Of a stretch of DNA of 64,000 nt, positions 1-10,448 are shown one piece after another. The DNA comes from Branchinecta lynchi. Lineage: Eukaryota > Arthropoda > Branchiopoda > Anostraca > Branchinectidae. The notes under the pieces are model-generated. The model was not told the DNA's origin and did no database searches. It saw only the letters and a list, made by a program, of their open reading frames with translations. A program made the translations under genes and the position numbers. Position 1 is the stretch's first letter. Every line of letters begins with the position of its first letter. The stretch is from positions 10,987,008 to 11,051,007 of the forward strand of contig JAKZAP010000007.1 of NCBI GenBank assembly GCA_023053575.1, given 5' to 3'.

Positions 1-2159
1 TACGAGTAGGCACGGCTCGGTTATGTCAATGATATATCTAGTGTTTGCTAGGTGTCTTCCCACCAAGTTTCATCTCGATCCCTCCACTCATAGCGTTTTC
101 CAATATTTCCGGTTCTCCCCTCCAGCTCCCCCCAAAAGTCACCGGATCCGGTCCGGATTTTAAGTGGGTCGTCTGAGGCATGAGGTCTTTCCAAATATCA
201 AGTTTCATCGAGATCCGGTCACCCGTTCAAAAGTTATAAATACCTCAAGATTCCGGATTCCCCCTCCCTCCACTCCCCCGACAGTGCCCGAATCGGCTCG
301 GTCATGTCAATGATGTATCTAGTGTTTGCTAGGTGTCTTCCCGCCAAGTTTCATCTCGATCCCTCCACTCATAGCGTTTCCCAAGATTTCCGGTTGCCCC
401 CTCCAGCTCCCCCCAAAAGTCACCGGATCCGGTCCGGATTTTAAGTGGGTCGTCTGAGGCATGAGGCCTTTCCAAATATCAAGTTCCATCGAGATCCGAC
501 CACCCGTTCAAAAGTTATAAATACCTCAAGATTCCGGATTCCCCCTCCCTCCACTCCCCCCACAGTGCCCGAATTGGCTCGGTTATGTCAATGATATATC
601 TAGTGTTTGCTAGGTGTCATCCCACCAAGTTTCATCTCGATCCCTCCACTCACAGCGTTTCCCAAGATTTCCGGTTGCCCCCTCCAGCTCCCCCCAAAAG
701 TCACCGGATCCGGTCCGGATTTTAAGTGGGTCGTCTGAGGCATGAGGTCGTTCCAAATATCAAGTTTCATCGAGATCCGGTCACCCGTTCAAAAGTTATA
801 AATACCTCAAGATTCCGGATTCCCCCTCCCTCCACTCCCCCGACAGGGCCCGAATCGGCCCGGTCATGTCAATTATGAATCTAGTGTTTGCTAGGTGTCT
901 TCCCACCAAGTTTCATCTCGACCCCTCCACTCATAGCGTTTCACAAGATTTCCGGTTGCCTCCTCCAGCTCCCCCCAAAAGTCACCGGATCCGGTCCGGA
1001 TTTTAAGTGGGTCGTCTGAGGCATGAGATCTTTCCAAATATCAAGTTCCATCGAGATCCGATCACCCGTTCAAAAGTTATAAATGCCTCAAGATTCCGGA
1101 TTCCCCCTCCCTCCACTCCCCCCACAGTGCCCGAATCGGCTCGGTTATGTCAATGATGTATCTAGTGTTCACTAGGTGTCTTCCCACCAAGTTTCATCTC
1201 GATCCCTCCACTCATAGCGTTTCTCAAGATTTCTGGTTGCCCCCTGCAGCTCCCCCCAAAAGTCACCGGATCCGGTCCAGATTTTAAGTGGGTCGTCTGA
1301 GGTACGAGTTCTTTCCAAATAGCAAGTTCCATCGAGATCCGATCACCCGTTCAAAAGTTATAAATACCTCAAGATTCCGGATTCCCCCTCCCTCCACTCC
1401 CCCCACAGTACCCGAATCGGCTCGGTTATGTCAATGATGTATCTAGTGTTTGCTAGGTCTCTTCCCACCAAGTTTCATCTCGATCCCTCCACTCATAGCG
1501 GTTCCCAAGATTTCCGGTTGCCCCCCTCTCCAGCTCCCCTCAAAACTCACCGGATCCGGTTCGGATTTGAAGTGAGTCGTCTGAGGCATGAGGTCTTTCC
1601 AAATATCAAGTTCCATCGAGATCCGATCACCCGTTCAAAAGTTATAAATACCTCAAGATTCCGGATTCCCCCTCCCTCCACTCCGCCCACAGTGCCCGAA
1701 TCGGCTCGGTTATGTCAATGATGTATCTAGTGTTTGCTAGGTGTCTTCCCACCAAGTTTCATCTCGATCCCTCCACTCATAGCGTTTCCCAAGATTTCCG
1801 GTTGCCCCCTCCAGCTCGCCCCAAAAGTCTTCGGATCCGGTCCGGATTTTAAGTGGGTCGTCTGAGGCATGAGGTCTTTCCAAATATCAAGTTTCATCGA
1901 GATCCGATCACCCGTTCAAAAGTTAAAAATACCTCAAGATTACGGATTCCCCCTCCCTCCACTCCCCCCACGGTGCTCGGATCGGGGAAGTGACTATTTC
2001 CAACTTAATCATTTGAGGTCCCTGATACGCCTGCCAAGTTTTATCGTCCTAGCTTATGTGGAAGTGCCCGAACTAGCAAAACCTGGACAGACCGACAGAC
2101 CGACGGACGGACAGAAATTGCGATCGCTATATGGCACTTGGCCGATGGGCAAGTGCCAT
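1..2159 (-). repeat. E-family element copy 1: tandem array of about 281-bp units, left part outside window
   Basis: Seven units are visible; the marker 'tatgtcaatgat' recurs near positions 22, 303, 583, 865, 1146, 1428 and 1710, giving a period close to 281 bp. Units differ by scattered substitutions. The array is C-rich on this strand, with the G-rich complement on the other. It ends at 1970-2159 in a unique leader, a tetranucleotide run (GACA/GACC, 2089-2115) and a terminal palindrome at 2132-2159 whose arms are ATGGCACTTG and CAAGTGCCAT. Five A bases follow directly, that is T5 in the element's own orientation. The open frames inside the units are by-products of the repeat, since 281 is not a multiple of three and frames do not persist from unit to unit. 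Confidence 0.9.
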
Positions 2160-2350
2160 AAAAAGGCGGACCTTGGACTAATGCTTCTTGGATCTTGGAG
2201 GTCGACTTGATTTTTGTCTTTTAAAGACTTAAAAAGAGCGGACCTTGGTCTAATGCTTCTTGGATCTTGGAGGTCGACTTGATATTTTGCCTTTTAAAGG
2301 GTTAAAAAGAGCGGACCTTGGTATCTTCCCGTCTAATGCTTCTTGGATCT
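2160..2350. repeat. Short direct repeats of about 72 bp
   Basis: The string GCGGACCTTGG recurs at about 2166, 2238 and 2311, each followed by a similar AT-rich tail ending in TTTTAAAG. There are two full units and a partial third with a small insertion. No coding frame spans them. They lie between the E array and the 3' end of the methyltransferase gene. Confidence 0.8.
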
Positions 2351-2417
2351 GAATAGTGTAGACAACTATTTTACTAGAAAATGTACACACTGGCTTCACA
2401 CTCACGTTTTATATGCA

Positions 2418-3272
2418 CTAGCAAAGCAAGTTCCGATATTCCTGGCATTCCTCGTCCTTAATAGGTTCGATCCTCTTAAAAACCATTACTGTATTTTTAA
2501 AATGTCCCAAGTCTGCCTCGTCTCGCAAGAACGTCTCCTGTTTGTCGCAACTTGCAAAGCCTCGCCCCGCCATTCTAACTTTCACATAAGAGTTGTTATG
2601 GTTATTCACATGGAAATGTCCTCCTTGACCTTCTACGGCCCAGGAGAGAATAATTCCAGTGCATGCGTGGCTAACCAGATTTTCCAGGAAGGTTGATTCG
2701 TACTGGATAGGGATGTGCTCTCCGACCTCCAAGCTCATAACCCAGTCGAATCTTCTTGATAGTTTTTGAGGTATTGACAAATCCAGATGTTTGATGAAAC
2801 CTGAAGTAACCTTTTCTACGTTTAAAGCACCGTCGTAGCCTTCGTAGTGGGATATCGTCTGATTTGTGTGTAGATACTGCCTGACCTCATCCCGTTGGAA
2901 GTACATTTGGTCTTCCAGTGTTCTAAATTTTCTGCTGAAAATGTGCTCCTTCTTGCGTGTCAGGAACCGGCCGTAGTGACCCAGTCCAGCCCCGAGGTCC
3001 ACTAGTGAGCCTGTGCCAACGATTTGTTCAATGGCTAGGGCAAATTTAGGTCCCCAGAGGTCGTTGTACCCTACGAAAATATTGTCCTCGTCCAGACAGA
3101 ATCCACCGGACTCCACTATTCCAAAGTCCTTGCAGTCTTGCGCCGCTTTTCCTTTGTCACTGTACAGGTCTTTCACTTTGTATATGGTCACTCCAGCAAC
3201 AGTTAATAAAATAATCCCTTTGATAAAAGTCGTGAACGAATCATGAATTTTATACATGTTTCGAAGCGCCAT
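2418..3272 (-). CDS. Intronless membrane-anchored class I SAM-dependent methyltransferase-like protein
   Basis: The reading frame is uninterrupted, about 284 residues from the first ATG at 3272; the frame stays open further upstream but has no earlier ATG. A short basic N-terminus is followed by one hydrophobic segment at about residues 14-32 (core FIKGIILLTVAGVTIY), which suggests a type II membrane anchor. Next comes a class I methyltransferase motif I (VDLGAGLGHYG) at about residues 90-100, an acidic motif (EGYDGA) and a later EVGEHIP segment in the usual motif II position. The C-terminal part has a conserved-looking WAVEGQGGHFHVNNHN block. This matches the general pattern of uncharacterised invertebrate methyltransferase-domain proteins; the substrate is unknown. 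The gene runs antisense to CDC27, in its presumed intron or 5' flank. Lack of introns could mean an old retrocopy or an intron-poor family. The intact frame argues for function. Confidence 0.75.
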   Translation of the reverse strand: MALRNMYKIHDSFTTFIKGIILLTVAGVTIYKVKDLYSDKGKAAQDCKDFGIVESGGFCLDEDNIFVGYNDLWGPKFALAIEQIVGTGSLVDLGAGLGHYGRFLTRKKEHIFSRKFRTLEDQMYFQRDEVRQYLHTNQTISHYEGYDGALNVEKVTSGFIKHLDLSIPQKLSRRFDWVMSLEVGEHIPIQYESTFLENLVSHACTGIILSWAVEGQGGHFHVNNHNNSYVKVRMAGRGFASCDKQETFLRDEADLGHFKNTVMVFKRIEPIKDEECQEYRNLLC

Positions 3273-4275
3273 TTCGGTCCGTAGAGATCTTGTTACTGAG
3301 TTGCAACCATGGATTTTCACGGGGAACAATGAACAGGTGTAAATATTTATGTATTCGCAGGGAACTGTGAACAGCTGTGAAATTTACGAAAATGCGCTTT
3401 CTTTAGATACAGACTACTGGGTAAAATCGACTCCTGAAATGTGCGCTCGTTCTGCGATTGGGATGAGCGTGAAGTTTGGCTATTGATCCGCGATAATGGT
3501 TTGGAAACATGTAGGCTAAACAAAATGACCAGATTTGTCCTAAATCACCTGAAGTAAGTTTTAAAACCAGGATTTGCTAGCTCTAATCGAATCTTCTTCT
3601 TATGCCTGACACAGACCTACCATCTCTTGCGGGTCACCGTCAATGCCAGCCAGGATTTCAGGTGTAAACCATTTGTGTCCTCTAAAACAACCAATTATGA
3701 GCAAGAATAAAAATAAAAATGAAAGGAGAAATGGCAAATATTTGCAAGGATGAACTTGTTGCAGGCTGATATTTGAATCCCAGAAATAGAACTTTGCCGA
3801 TTATGTAGTGAGGATTTATTATTGCCATGGAAAGTAAAAGAATCCTGGCGTCACCGGACCGCACCAATATGGTGAGCAAAGGAAATAGCCTCGTGCGAGT
3901 AGCAACCGCAAGCAAGGTAATGTGCGTGCGCTTCCTTCAGGCTTATGGCACTTTCGGGAAAGATTAGTTGCTAGTATCACGACATACTGAGAGGAGAGCC
4001 CTCGTTAAAGTCACCGACAGTATGGATCATGTGCATGACCAAATTAAACCAAATTAAGTTTGATCCAGAACCAATCTAGTGTGCAGACAGAGTACGAGAA
4101 AAAATGAAGAAACACACTTCAATAAGAACCAAAATCATTGAAATTCACTAAACCGTGAGTGAACACAGTATAACTTCCTTAAGTAATAATAATAATAATA
4201 GATATATTGCCCATCATACTGCACACGCGTACAAAAAGCCGGAGTTATTAAATGAAGAAGAAGAAAAAGAATAAT
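3273..4275. other. Upstream flank of the methyltransferase gene, no gene seen
   Basis: Short ATG frames here show no recognisable domain. A simple (AAT)n run lies at 4186-4201 and an A/G-rich tract at 4250-4272. The region should contain the promoter of the minus-strand methyltransferase gene, but I see no convincing core promoter element. Confidence 0.5.
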
Positions 4276-4674
4276 CAATCAATCAATCAAGTTTAATCCG
4301 AATAGTTAAAAGCTAGAAAAGGAATACAAATTTACAAAATACACAGACACACAAGAAACAAATTAACTAATACACTTACAAGAAATTACCAGAAATAAAT
4401 GATGGAATGAAACTACGTAAAAATTGGGTAGAAGAATTAGCGGGATAAGGGGAAAACTTATTGCCAGTATTCCTCTCGGACCGACGCACGGAAGACGGGA
4501 GGGGAAGGGGGAATAGATGGGTCATCTGGGGATAACACGTTATCTTAGCTCCAAAATTGTTTGAAAGAGTATTAAGAGTATAAGAAAGGAATGAAAGAAA
4601 AGAACATTACTGTCAACAGAAATAATGGATAGAACACAAGAAATTAAAAGGAAAACCACACATACTGACAGAAT

Positions 4675-6342
4675 TTACACTGAGTAAAGCATCTGCTGAG
4701 CTACATTAACGCTGCACTTAAAGCGCTCTCGCCTTTCCCGAATAACAGATATAGGTCTTGCTACTCCATACTTTGAAGACAATCTGCTATTATTTGTCCA
4801 AGGTGGAACCCTCAGCACATACTTTACATACTTGTAAAAAGATTTACTTATGTCTTTCAAATCTGAGCAAGAAAACAGCTTCCAAAAAGGAGCCAAAGCA
4901 ATAACGTGCGGAACTACAAAGGAATTATACATTTTAGCATGAATGAATCTATTAAATTTCAATTTCATAGAAACCAGGATTCCGTATGCTTTAGAGCTTT
5001 ATAACGAAGAAATGTTGTCACGAAGAAATCATGACTTCAATCTTTGACTGGTTAAATGATAGACCTATTTCACTGTATTCAACATTAAGTATCCGAAAAT
5101 TTGATTCGACTCCATGTCGTCTGCATAATTTGTCAATGACACATCTAGGCCTAGGAAAATACAAGTCATAATCGCCTTTTCTTATGCATCCAAAACACTG
5201 TTATTGAACTTAACAGCTCCTTGTCGTATACCTTTTCGAACTGGGATAGGTGGGGTAACAATTGTAGATGCTCCCCTTTGCACTTTAATTTGCAAATTTA
5301 ATTTTCTGTACATGGAACGCATTGCACTTATAACCCAAGAATTAACTCCTCTGTGAAAAGCACTTGACAAGATTTGTGCATGAATTCCCGAGTCAAATGC
5401 TCTCGTTACGTGAAGGCCCGCGAAAACAAGAACCTCGCTATTTTCATTAGCAGTCGACATTAAATTTGCAATCAGATACTGTGCATGTTCGCGACCTATC
5501 CCTTTCTTGAACCCAAACTGCTTTAGGGGGGGGGGGGGTAACACTTATTAATTTCATCTACAACTAACAATTCAAATATTTGACACAATACAGGCGCAAC
5601 CGTAATTGGTCTGTAAGAAGTACAACAATCCGCAGGCTTTCCTTTCTTTAGGATAGGGGTAACAATACCCGAGCAAAATAGATCGGGAATAAGACCTGAA
5701 GAAAAAATCATCTGGAATAACAATGTCAGATGCTCTTTAAGGAGAGGAGAACCCAACTCAAGGTGAATTCTATAAATCTGATCAATTCCTCTAGATAATT
5801 TCTTTTTCTGTTTTGAAATACATTCAGAAACCATTGACATAGGTACAGCAAAACTCATTTCTTCCTTCGAGTCATTGAGGCATTGGTCCAGTATATTCTC
5901 ATATTCGCTCTGAAGTCATTGGTCTGGTGTGCTAAACGCGCGTTTTTAAAATGATTAAACCATTCGTCTGACTGATCTCAGTAGAAGGACTAGCTTTATT
6001 TTTTGCCTTTCTCAATGTTTTCCAGAAGAAATTGGGATCACCAAAGGCCAGTAAACTGTTTTGACAGCTAAAAATGTTATTAGCCTGATGCTGTTTTAGT
6101 ACTTTATGAAAATGACGCTTAGTATAGAGTCGGACGCTATTTACAACACCAGTTCGCGTTTTGCCACATTCCTTCCATAGTGTCAACCAAAACTTAGAAC
6201 GATTGCAGGAAATGAACAATTCGGGTTTTTTAGACCAACCGGACCTCTCACTACCGACCCGGATCTTACGAGTTGGGACAGCACTGTTTTCAGCAGTACG
6301 GAGGGCGTGCACTTTTTCAGCGTAATATACATTTAGTTTCAC
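4675..6342 (-). pseudogene. LINE-1 reverse transcriptase, broken into four frames
   Basis: Fragments in minus-strand order: a linker/thumb-like part (6342-5932, FFWKTLRKAKNK); fingers and palm start (5858-5523, SGIVTPILKKGKP and SYRPITVAP); palm (5544-5182) ending at VRKGIRQGA; and a C-terminal piece (4968-4675) with SKYGVARPISVIRERRERF. A NYADDM catalytic box can be read near 5120 outside the long frames. The break between the second and third pieces falls in a run of 13-14 C residues (G at 5525-5538 on this strand). The break after RQGA is a deletion. Non-functional. Confidence 0.75.
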
Positions 6343-6668
6343 CTGTTTATCGTGATCGCTCAGACTGGAATTTTGGGACTCCCAGCTGAAACGGCACTTT
6401 CACCTTGTTTAAAATATTGTCACTGATACACTGGAAGACATGTAGGTCGGTTTTGTCCCACTCTTTGATAATATATCATCTTTGATTGCCGAAAGCCTAA
6501 TGTTACCAGCAGAGGCATCACCAGCCAAAATGTATCTAATGGGGCAAGGTATTTTTACTGGCCTACTACTTTTCCTTTTTTTTTTTTTTAAGTAACTGCT
6601 TCTACAGCTTAAGCTAGTCATTTACTCCGCCTTTTCAAAATGGCGAGTCACAAATAAATTACTTACTA

Positions 6669-7250
6669 TTACTTATACCATTTACTTGGATAACTTTGTT
6701 GAGGGTTTGGAAGTGGCCCCAGTGGATAAGGGGAGCAATTCTTTATTGGCAGAGGATCTGAGCCTTGGAAATCTCTGATTACTGAAGTTTTGGTTTGCGG
6801 CTTAACATAAGGAGACCATGAAACAAAATCAAGAGCTGAGGGATGGCCGGAATTGTGGATGTACGTAAATTCAGAGTCGTTCTCAACGGCAGTAATCAGG
6901 TGACATATGCTACTCAGTACAGTTGCACGACCACTAGAAATATCGAAAAGATTGCAACTCCAGTCGCCAGCTAAAGTGATTTCCAGATTTTGAGATTCGC
7001 AGTCGGAGACCAGAGCTGAAACCTCCCGGCAGGCTTTGTCGTACATACGGTCGGATTCCTCAGTACGATAATCTGTGGGGAGATAGACGGATACCGCAAC
7101 CAGATTCTGGATTTTCACCTCAATGAAGTAATCGCTTGCTCTAAGGAGCACGGAGCTGAGCAGGCTTTTCACGAATATAGTAATTCCACCACTGGGCCGG
7201 TTTAAGTTTATCTGCGTCCACATTTCGGGGAACAAAACGGGTAATTCCAT
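6669..7250 (-). pseudogene. LINE-1 endonuclease fragment
   Basis: The coding part of this frame starts near GGITIFVKS and runs through AVSVYLP, LAGDWSCNL and GSDPLPI. These correspond to the APE-type endonuclease sequence with the usual GD(F/W)N and SDHxPI motifs, but here the N of GDxN is S and the H of SDH is P. The N-terminal Q-E motif is missing. Both changes hit catalytic residues, so the domain is inactive. It sits between ORF1 and the RT of LINE-1 as expected. Confidence 0.7.
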
Positions 7251-7929
7251 GAAACATCGGCACTTTTGAGAGTGTTTGTATCGATCCGTCTTTGCTTTTA
7301 ATAGCGTCAGCCAGATTTGAAGCCGAGTCCTCGTCAGAGAAAACAAGGCGCCACGATTCTTTTCTAGGATGCAGTTCAGTAATTTGGGAGCTTGAGTTTC
7401 CGCACAAATAGTCAAGGTATTCTTTACGTTCTTTGGGCCCAGCAAGACCCGTCGGTGGATTTTTAGCACTAATGTGAAAATAGGCTTCACAACTTGGCTT
7501 GCCTGCATCGTAGGGTTCGAAAGGGGATTGAGCTAGGGTGCGACCTGCATTAACGTAATTGTCGAACTTCATGCAGAGCTCCTGAACTTTGCGAGTCAAA
7601 GTGGCACTAGATTCCCCAGGAATAAATGGCACTTCGTCAGGTTCAAAGATGAGAAACCGAGGCAGGTCAATCTCTTTCTCAGAACATTTTTCGAGCATTT
7701 TGAGGATATCAAAACAATTGTCAATTGGGTTTTTCCGATCAGCAGGGCGGTTTGCGACTTTTGCAGATTCCCAGAGCAGTTTTTCTGCTTCAAATATCTT
7801 CTCTTCATCGAAAAAGTCAAGGGCAGATTTTGATATATCTGCATGAGCGTTACCGACATTTCTTGCTCGTGAGAAAAAGTTCATCACTGAACACCAAACG
7901 AGTTTGTCGCTCGACATCTCGCACCGCAA
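7141..7929 (-). pseudogene. LINE-1 ORF1-like frame
   Basis: A 262-codon open frame at the 5' end of LINE-1. The N-terminal third is charged and helix-prone. The C-terminal part contains a VPMFHGITRFVPRNVD block, which resembles the RRM-like nucleic-acid-binding portion of LINE ORF1 proteins in general layout only. The frame ends where it runs into a shifted endonuclease frame, consistent with an internal deletion or frameshift. No CCHC knuckle is seen. The function assignment rests on position as much as on sequence. Confidence 0.5.
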
Positions 7930-8106
7930 CGCTCTACTACGTATAAGTCTATAAACTTACTCCGTGGGATTAGCTTAATCCGCACAGAAAATGGAATGAC
8001 GAAACTGGCAGGATCGCACAAGTTGATGAAAAACATGAATCCGGACAGACCTTTTAATAAGTTCGGTTAGTAAACTCCGGGATTAACCCATACCTCCTTC
8101 TTTTAG

Positions 8107-8348
8107 TCAATGCTTGAGAAGTCTCGGTTGTCCCCTGCGTCTTGGTGTGCGGCCGGCAATTGTCTGGCCCTCGAGAGAGACCACGAAGCAGCAATCAAAA
8201 TGTTCCAGCGTGCAATACAGTTAGATGATAGTTTCAGCTATGCTTATACTCTACTTGGCCTCGAGTATATGACGGTCGACGATGTCCAGAAGGCGGAGGA
8301 TGCTTTCAAAAGCGCCACAACGCGGAATCCAAGGGATTATAGAGCATG
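8107..8348 (+). CDS. CDC27: CDC27 (APC3), exon a: TPR repeats
   Basis: CDC27 is a TPR scaffold subunit of the anaphase-promoting complex/cyclosome, the ubiquitin ligase that drives mitotic exit; its TPR superhelix binds the IR tails of CDC20/CDH1. The exon starts after a polypyrimidine tract and TTTTAG and ends at GCATG|GTTAGT in phase 2. It encodes SPASWCAAGNC followed by AAIKMFQRAIQLDDSFSYA and AYTLLGLEYM, matching the CDC27 C-terminal TPR block (SPEAWCAAGNC in vertebrates). About 80 codons. The N-terminal half of CDC27 is not in this window: upstream lie LINE-1 and the antisense methyltransferase. Either the earlier exons lie before position 1 across a long intron, or this is a partial gene copy. 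Every junction I could test keeps the frame, which favours a real gene. Confidence 0.88.
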
Positions 8349-9837
8349 GTTAGTTTTTTTTTCTCCCTGAATTACGGAACTTCTGTTTGTCCCAATTTGT
8401 ATTTATTTATTTTTATAACCCGCTGAAAAGACAGGATAGCGGAGTACAAACTATGAAAAAGAACACAAAACACTCAAGTTCACTACAGAAGAAGGGACAA
8501 GCCGTGATGTGCGGGGAAGCTGAGATCGGACGTTGTGGAGAATTTTTTACTTAGGGCCGAAAGCTTCAGCTATATATCCGGAAGCTTGTAATGCGAAATC
8601 AGATGTCTGTTTTTGTACCATGGGGTTAGGAAAAGGATGAATGTTGTATATCGGTTATAACAATGTTCCATTCATGTTTCTGTTTCGTTAATCCAGGCTT
8701 AAAAGCGGGAGGCTTTTAAGCCTCCCCCATGAAGAACTTAAGGCTTTTAAGTTCCCATGATTTTTGTTTAGCAGATATAATCATCATCAAATATTGTCAT
8801 TTGTGCTCCTTCTTTCTTCTTCTCTTTTGTTGTCGTATATAATACTCCGTCTCTCAGTACAGTTGTGCAATTTGACGGGTAATTAATCAAGAAAAACAGT
8901 AATACAAAATAAGAGACATCCACCAGCATGGTTTAGCCGCATGTTTCTGTTAGTTATAAGTTTAATGGGTTTCCGAAAGAGGACGCGTAGTTTGGATAAA
9001 AATTAAATTTAGCACATTTTTATTTATTATTTATTTGTGACCCGCTTTTTGGAAAACAGCGGAGTATGAGTAAAATACACAAAGTAAAATATAACAATTA
9101 GTTATTATTTTCGTTCCAACCTCGTGAAAAGTTACTTCGCTGAACATTCCAACATTCTCGAAATAGTAACTAATAGTTACTATTTGCTTACCATGCTCGG
9201 GAGCGTAGTAAGCGTGGCAACTGCGCATATCTATAACGTGGTTGGTGGGGTTCGCCCGTGGCATGATATCCTGCTGGAAAATAGAAAGTTCCAGCCTTGG
9301 CGGCAAATCGCCAGAATTCGTGACGTCATTCGTAATAAGTACGGCAAGTAGGGTGACTACGCTCGGAGTCTTCTCTCTCTCACGCATGCTACTCTTCCAC
9401 ACTTTATCATTTATTTTTCTTTGCTTTCTTCCTTCATTTCTTTTTGTTCTTCCTCTTTCAGTTTTCTTGCCTTTTTGAAAAAAGTAAAAATTAATGTAAA
9501 CGGAAGTTTTTTTGTTTTTTTCTACTGTCCCCACAGGCGCATTCGGGCTTTCCTGCAGTCAGGTATCAGCTGCGTGTGTAAAGGATGATAAGAGAGTTAC
9601 AAAAGGTGTCTTCATATAGTTTAGCATGTAAAAGTTGGTTTGTATAATGAAGAATATTAAACTAACAAAAATTCTGCTTCTACGTCTAAACACCTCCGTA
9701 CGTAGATCTCGTGGTATTCATACATCAGAGTTCGACACATCAACAGAAATAGGGACTAGTACGCACCGTTTTGTATTTCGTAGATATGTTTCGCCTGTTC
9801 AGTTAGATTTGCTCATCCCGTGTTATTTTGTTGTTAG
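8349..9837. other. CDC27 intron with two LINE 3'-end relics and a MITE-3 copy
   Basis: Two related stretches, about 8398-8470 and 9010-9090, share a TTTATTTATTTATTT-like tract followed by CCCGCT...AGCGGAGTA. They look like 3' tails of the same LINE family in antisense. The right part (about 9080-9375) is a diverged MITE-3 copy, listed separately. No exon is seen between. Confidence 0.45.
9080..9375 (+). mobile_element. MITE-3, diverged copy
   Basis: It matches the copy at 45467-45787 over most of its length, including the palindromic blocks around TAGTAACTAATAGTTACTA, the stretch CTGGAAAATAGAAAGTTCC and the tail AATTCGTGACGTCATTCGTA. The left terminal inverted repeat seen in the other copy is eroded here; the right end is retained (TAGGGTGACTACGCTCGGAG). 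It has no coding capacity. Confidence 0.65.
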
Positions 9838-9955
9838 GTATGGTCTAGGAATTATTCACTACAAGGCAGAGAAGTACGTCCAGGCTGAAAACCACTTCAA
9901 GCGAGCTCTTAGCATCAACAGCGCAAGTCCAGTGGTAGCCTGCAATCTCGCTGTG
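9838..9955 (+). CDS. CDC27: CDC27 exon b: TPR repeat
   Basis: Acceptor TTGTTGTTAG|G, donor GTG|GTAAAG. Joining to the previous exon rebuilds the W codon (TG+G) and reads AWYGLGIIHYKAEKYVQAE and NHFKRALSINSASPVV, the next CDC27 TPR, which in vertebrates also starts with AWYGLG. It ends in phase 0. The ATG frame that starts upstream at 9635 is intron read-through and not the exon start. Confidence 0.87.
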
Positions 9956-10448
9956 GTAAAGTATTTTCTCAGTAAATCTAGGATATTTCTAGCCTCCAAT
10001 TTGCTACACAAAAATCTGATTCGTTAGAAAAAATAGTGGTTTGCCATTTGACAATACGGCTATTACGACGTCCCTGTATCTGCCGCTCAGATTTATCCAT
10101 TTTATGCATACATGTAAAAATAGATCAGTTTTGGGGAGAAATATTTTTAGAAAAAAATAGGAAAATATTATAATTTACGGAACTGCGACACTATAGATAC
10201 TGTTTCTATCCAAGCTTTCTCGTTTTCCTAATTTACAGTCGTTCTCTAAACTAGATAGTTTTTAATTTGGTCTTTACCGGAGCCTTCCATTACCTGTCCA
10301 TTTTTCCATGTCCATTTATTTTTAAGGTTACTTATTTCCACAACCTGGTATAGTGTGGCGGCTCGTTTTTGCCAGCTGTCCAGAAAGGCGGTGCAGAACA
10401 CCTTTTTTGGTCAGTTGGGTTAAAGTACTTCAGCCCCGGATCTCCGTT

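Larger units (their letters stand above)
4276..7930 (-). mobile_element. LINE-1: decayed non-LTR retrotransposon with (GATT)n tail
   Basis: In minus-strand order the region holds an ORF1-like frame, part of an AP-like endonuclease, an RT linker, RT fragments, a long 3' UTR and a terminal GATT repeat (plus-strand AATC at 4276-4290). Such short tandem tails are typical of CR1/L2-type and related LINEs. Several frameshifts, an internal deletion between ORF1 and the endonuclease, and a deletion in the RT after the RQG motif show that it is dead. It lies antisense in the intron directly upstream of the first visible CDC27 exon. The clade is not resolved. Confidence 0.8.

Noticed and set aside
1..2159. 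Regular repeats as a CRISPR array
   Set aside because: Units are about 281 bp and contiguous, with no short repeat/unique spacer alternation, and the DNA is eukaryotic.
8349..8400. Extension of CDC27 exon a to the TGA at 8370
   Set aside because: The frame past 8348 is a T-rich intron start, and splicing at GTTAGT restores the conserved AWYGLG codons.
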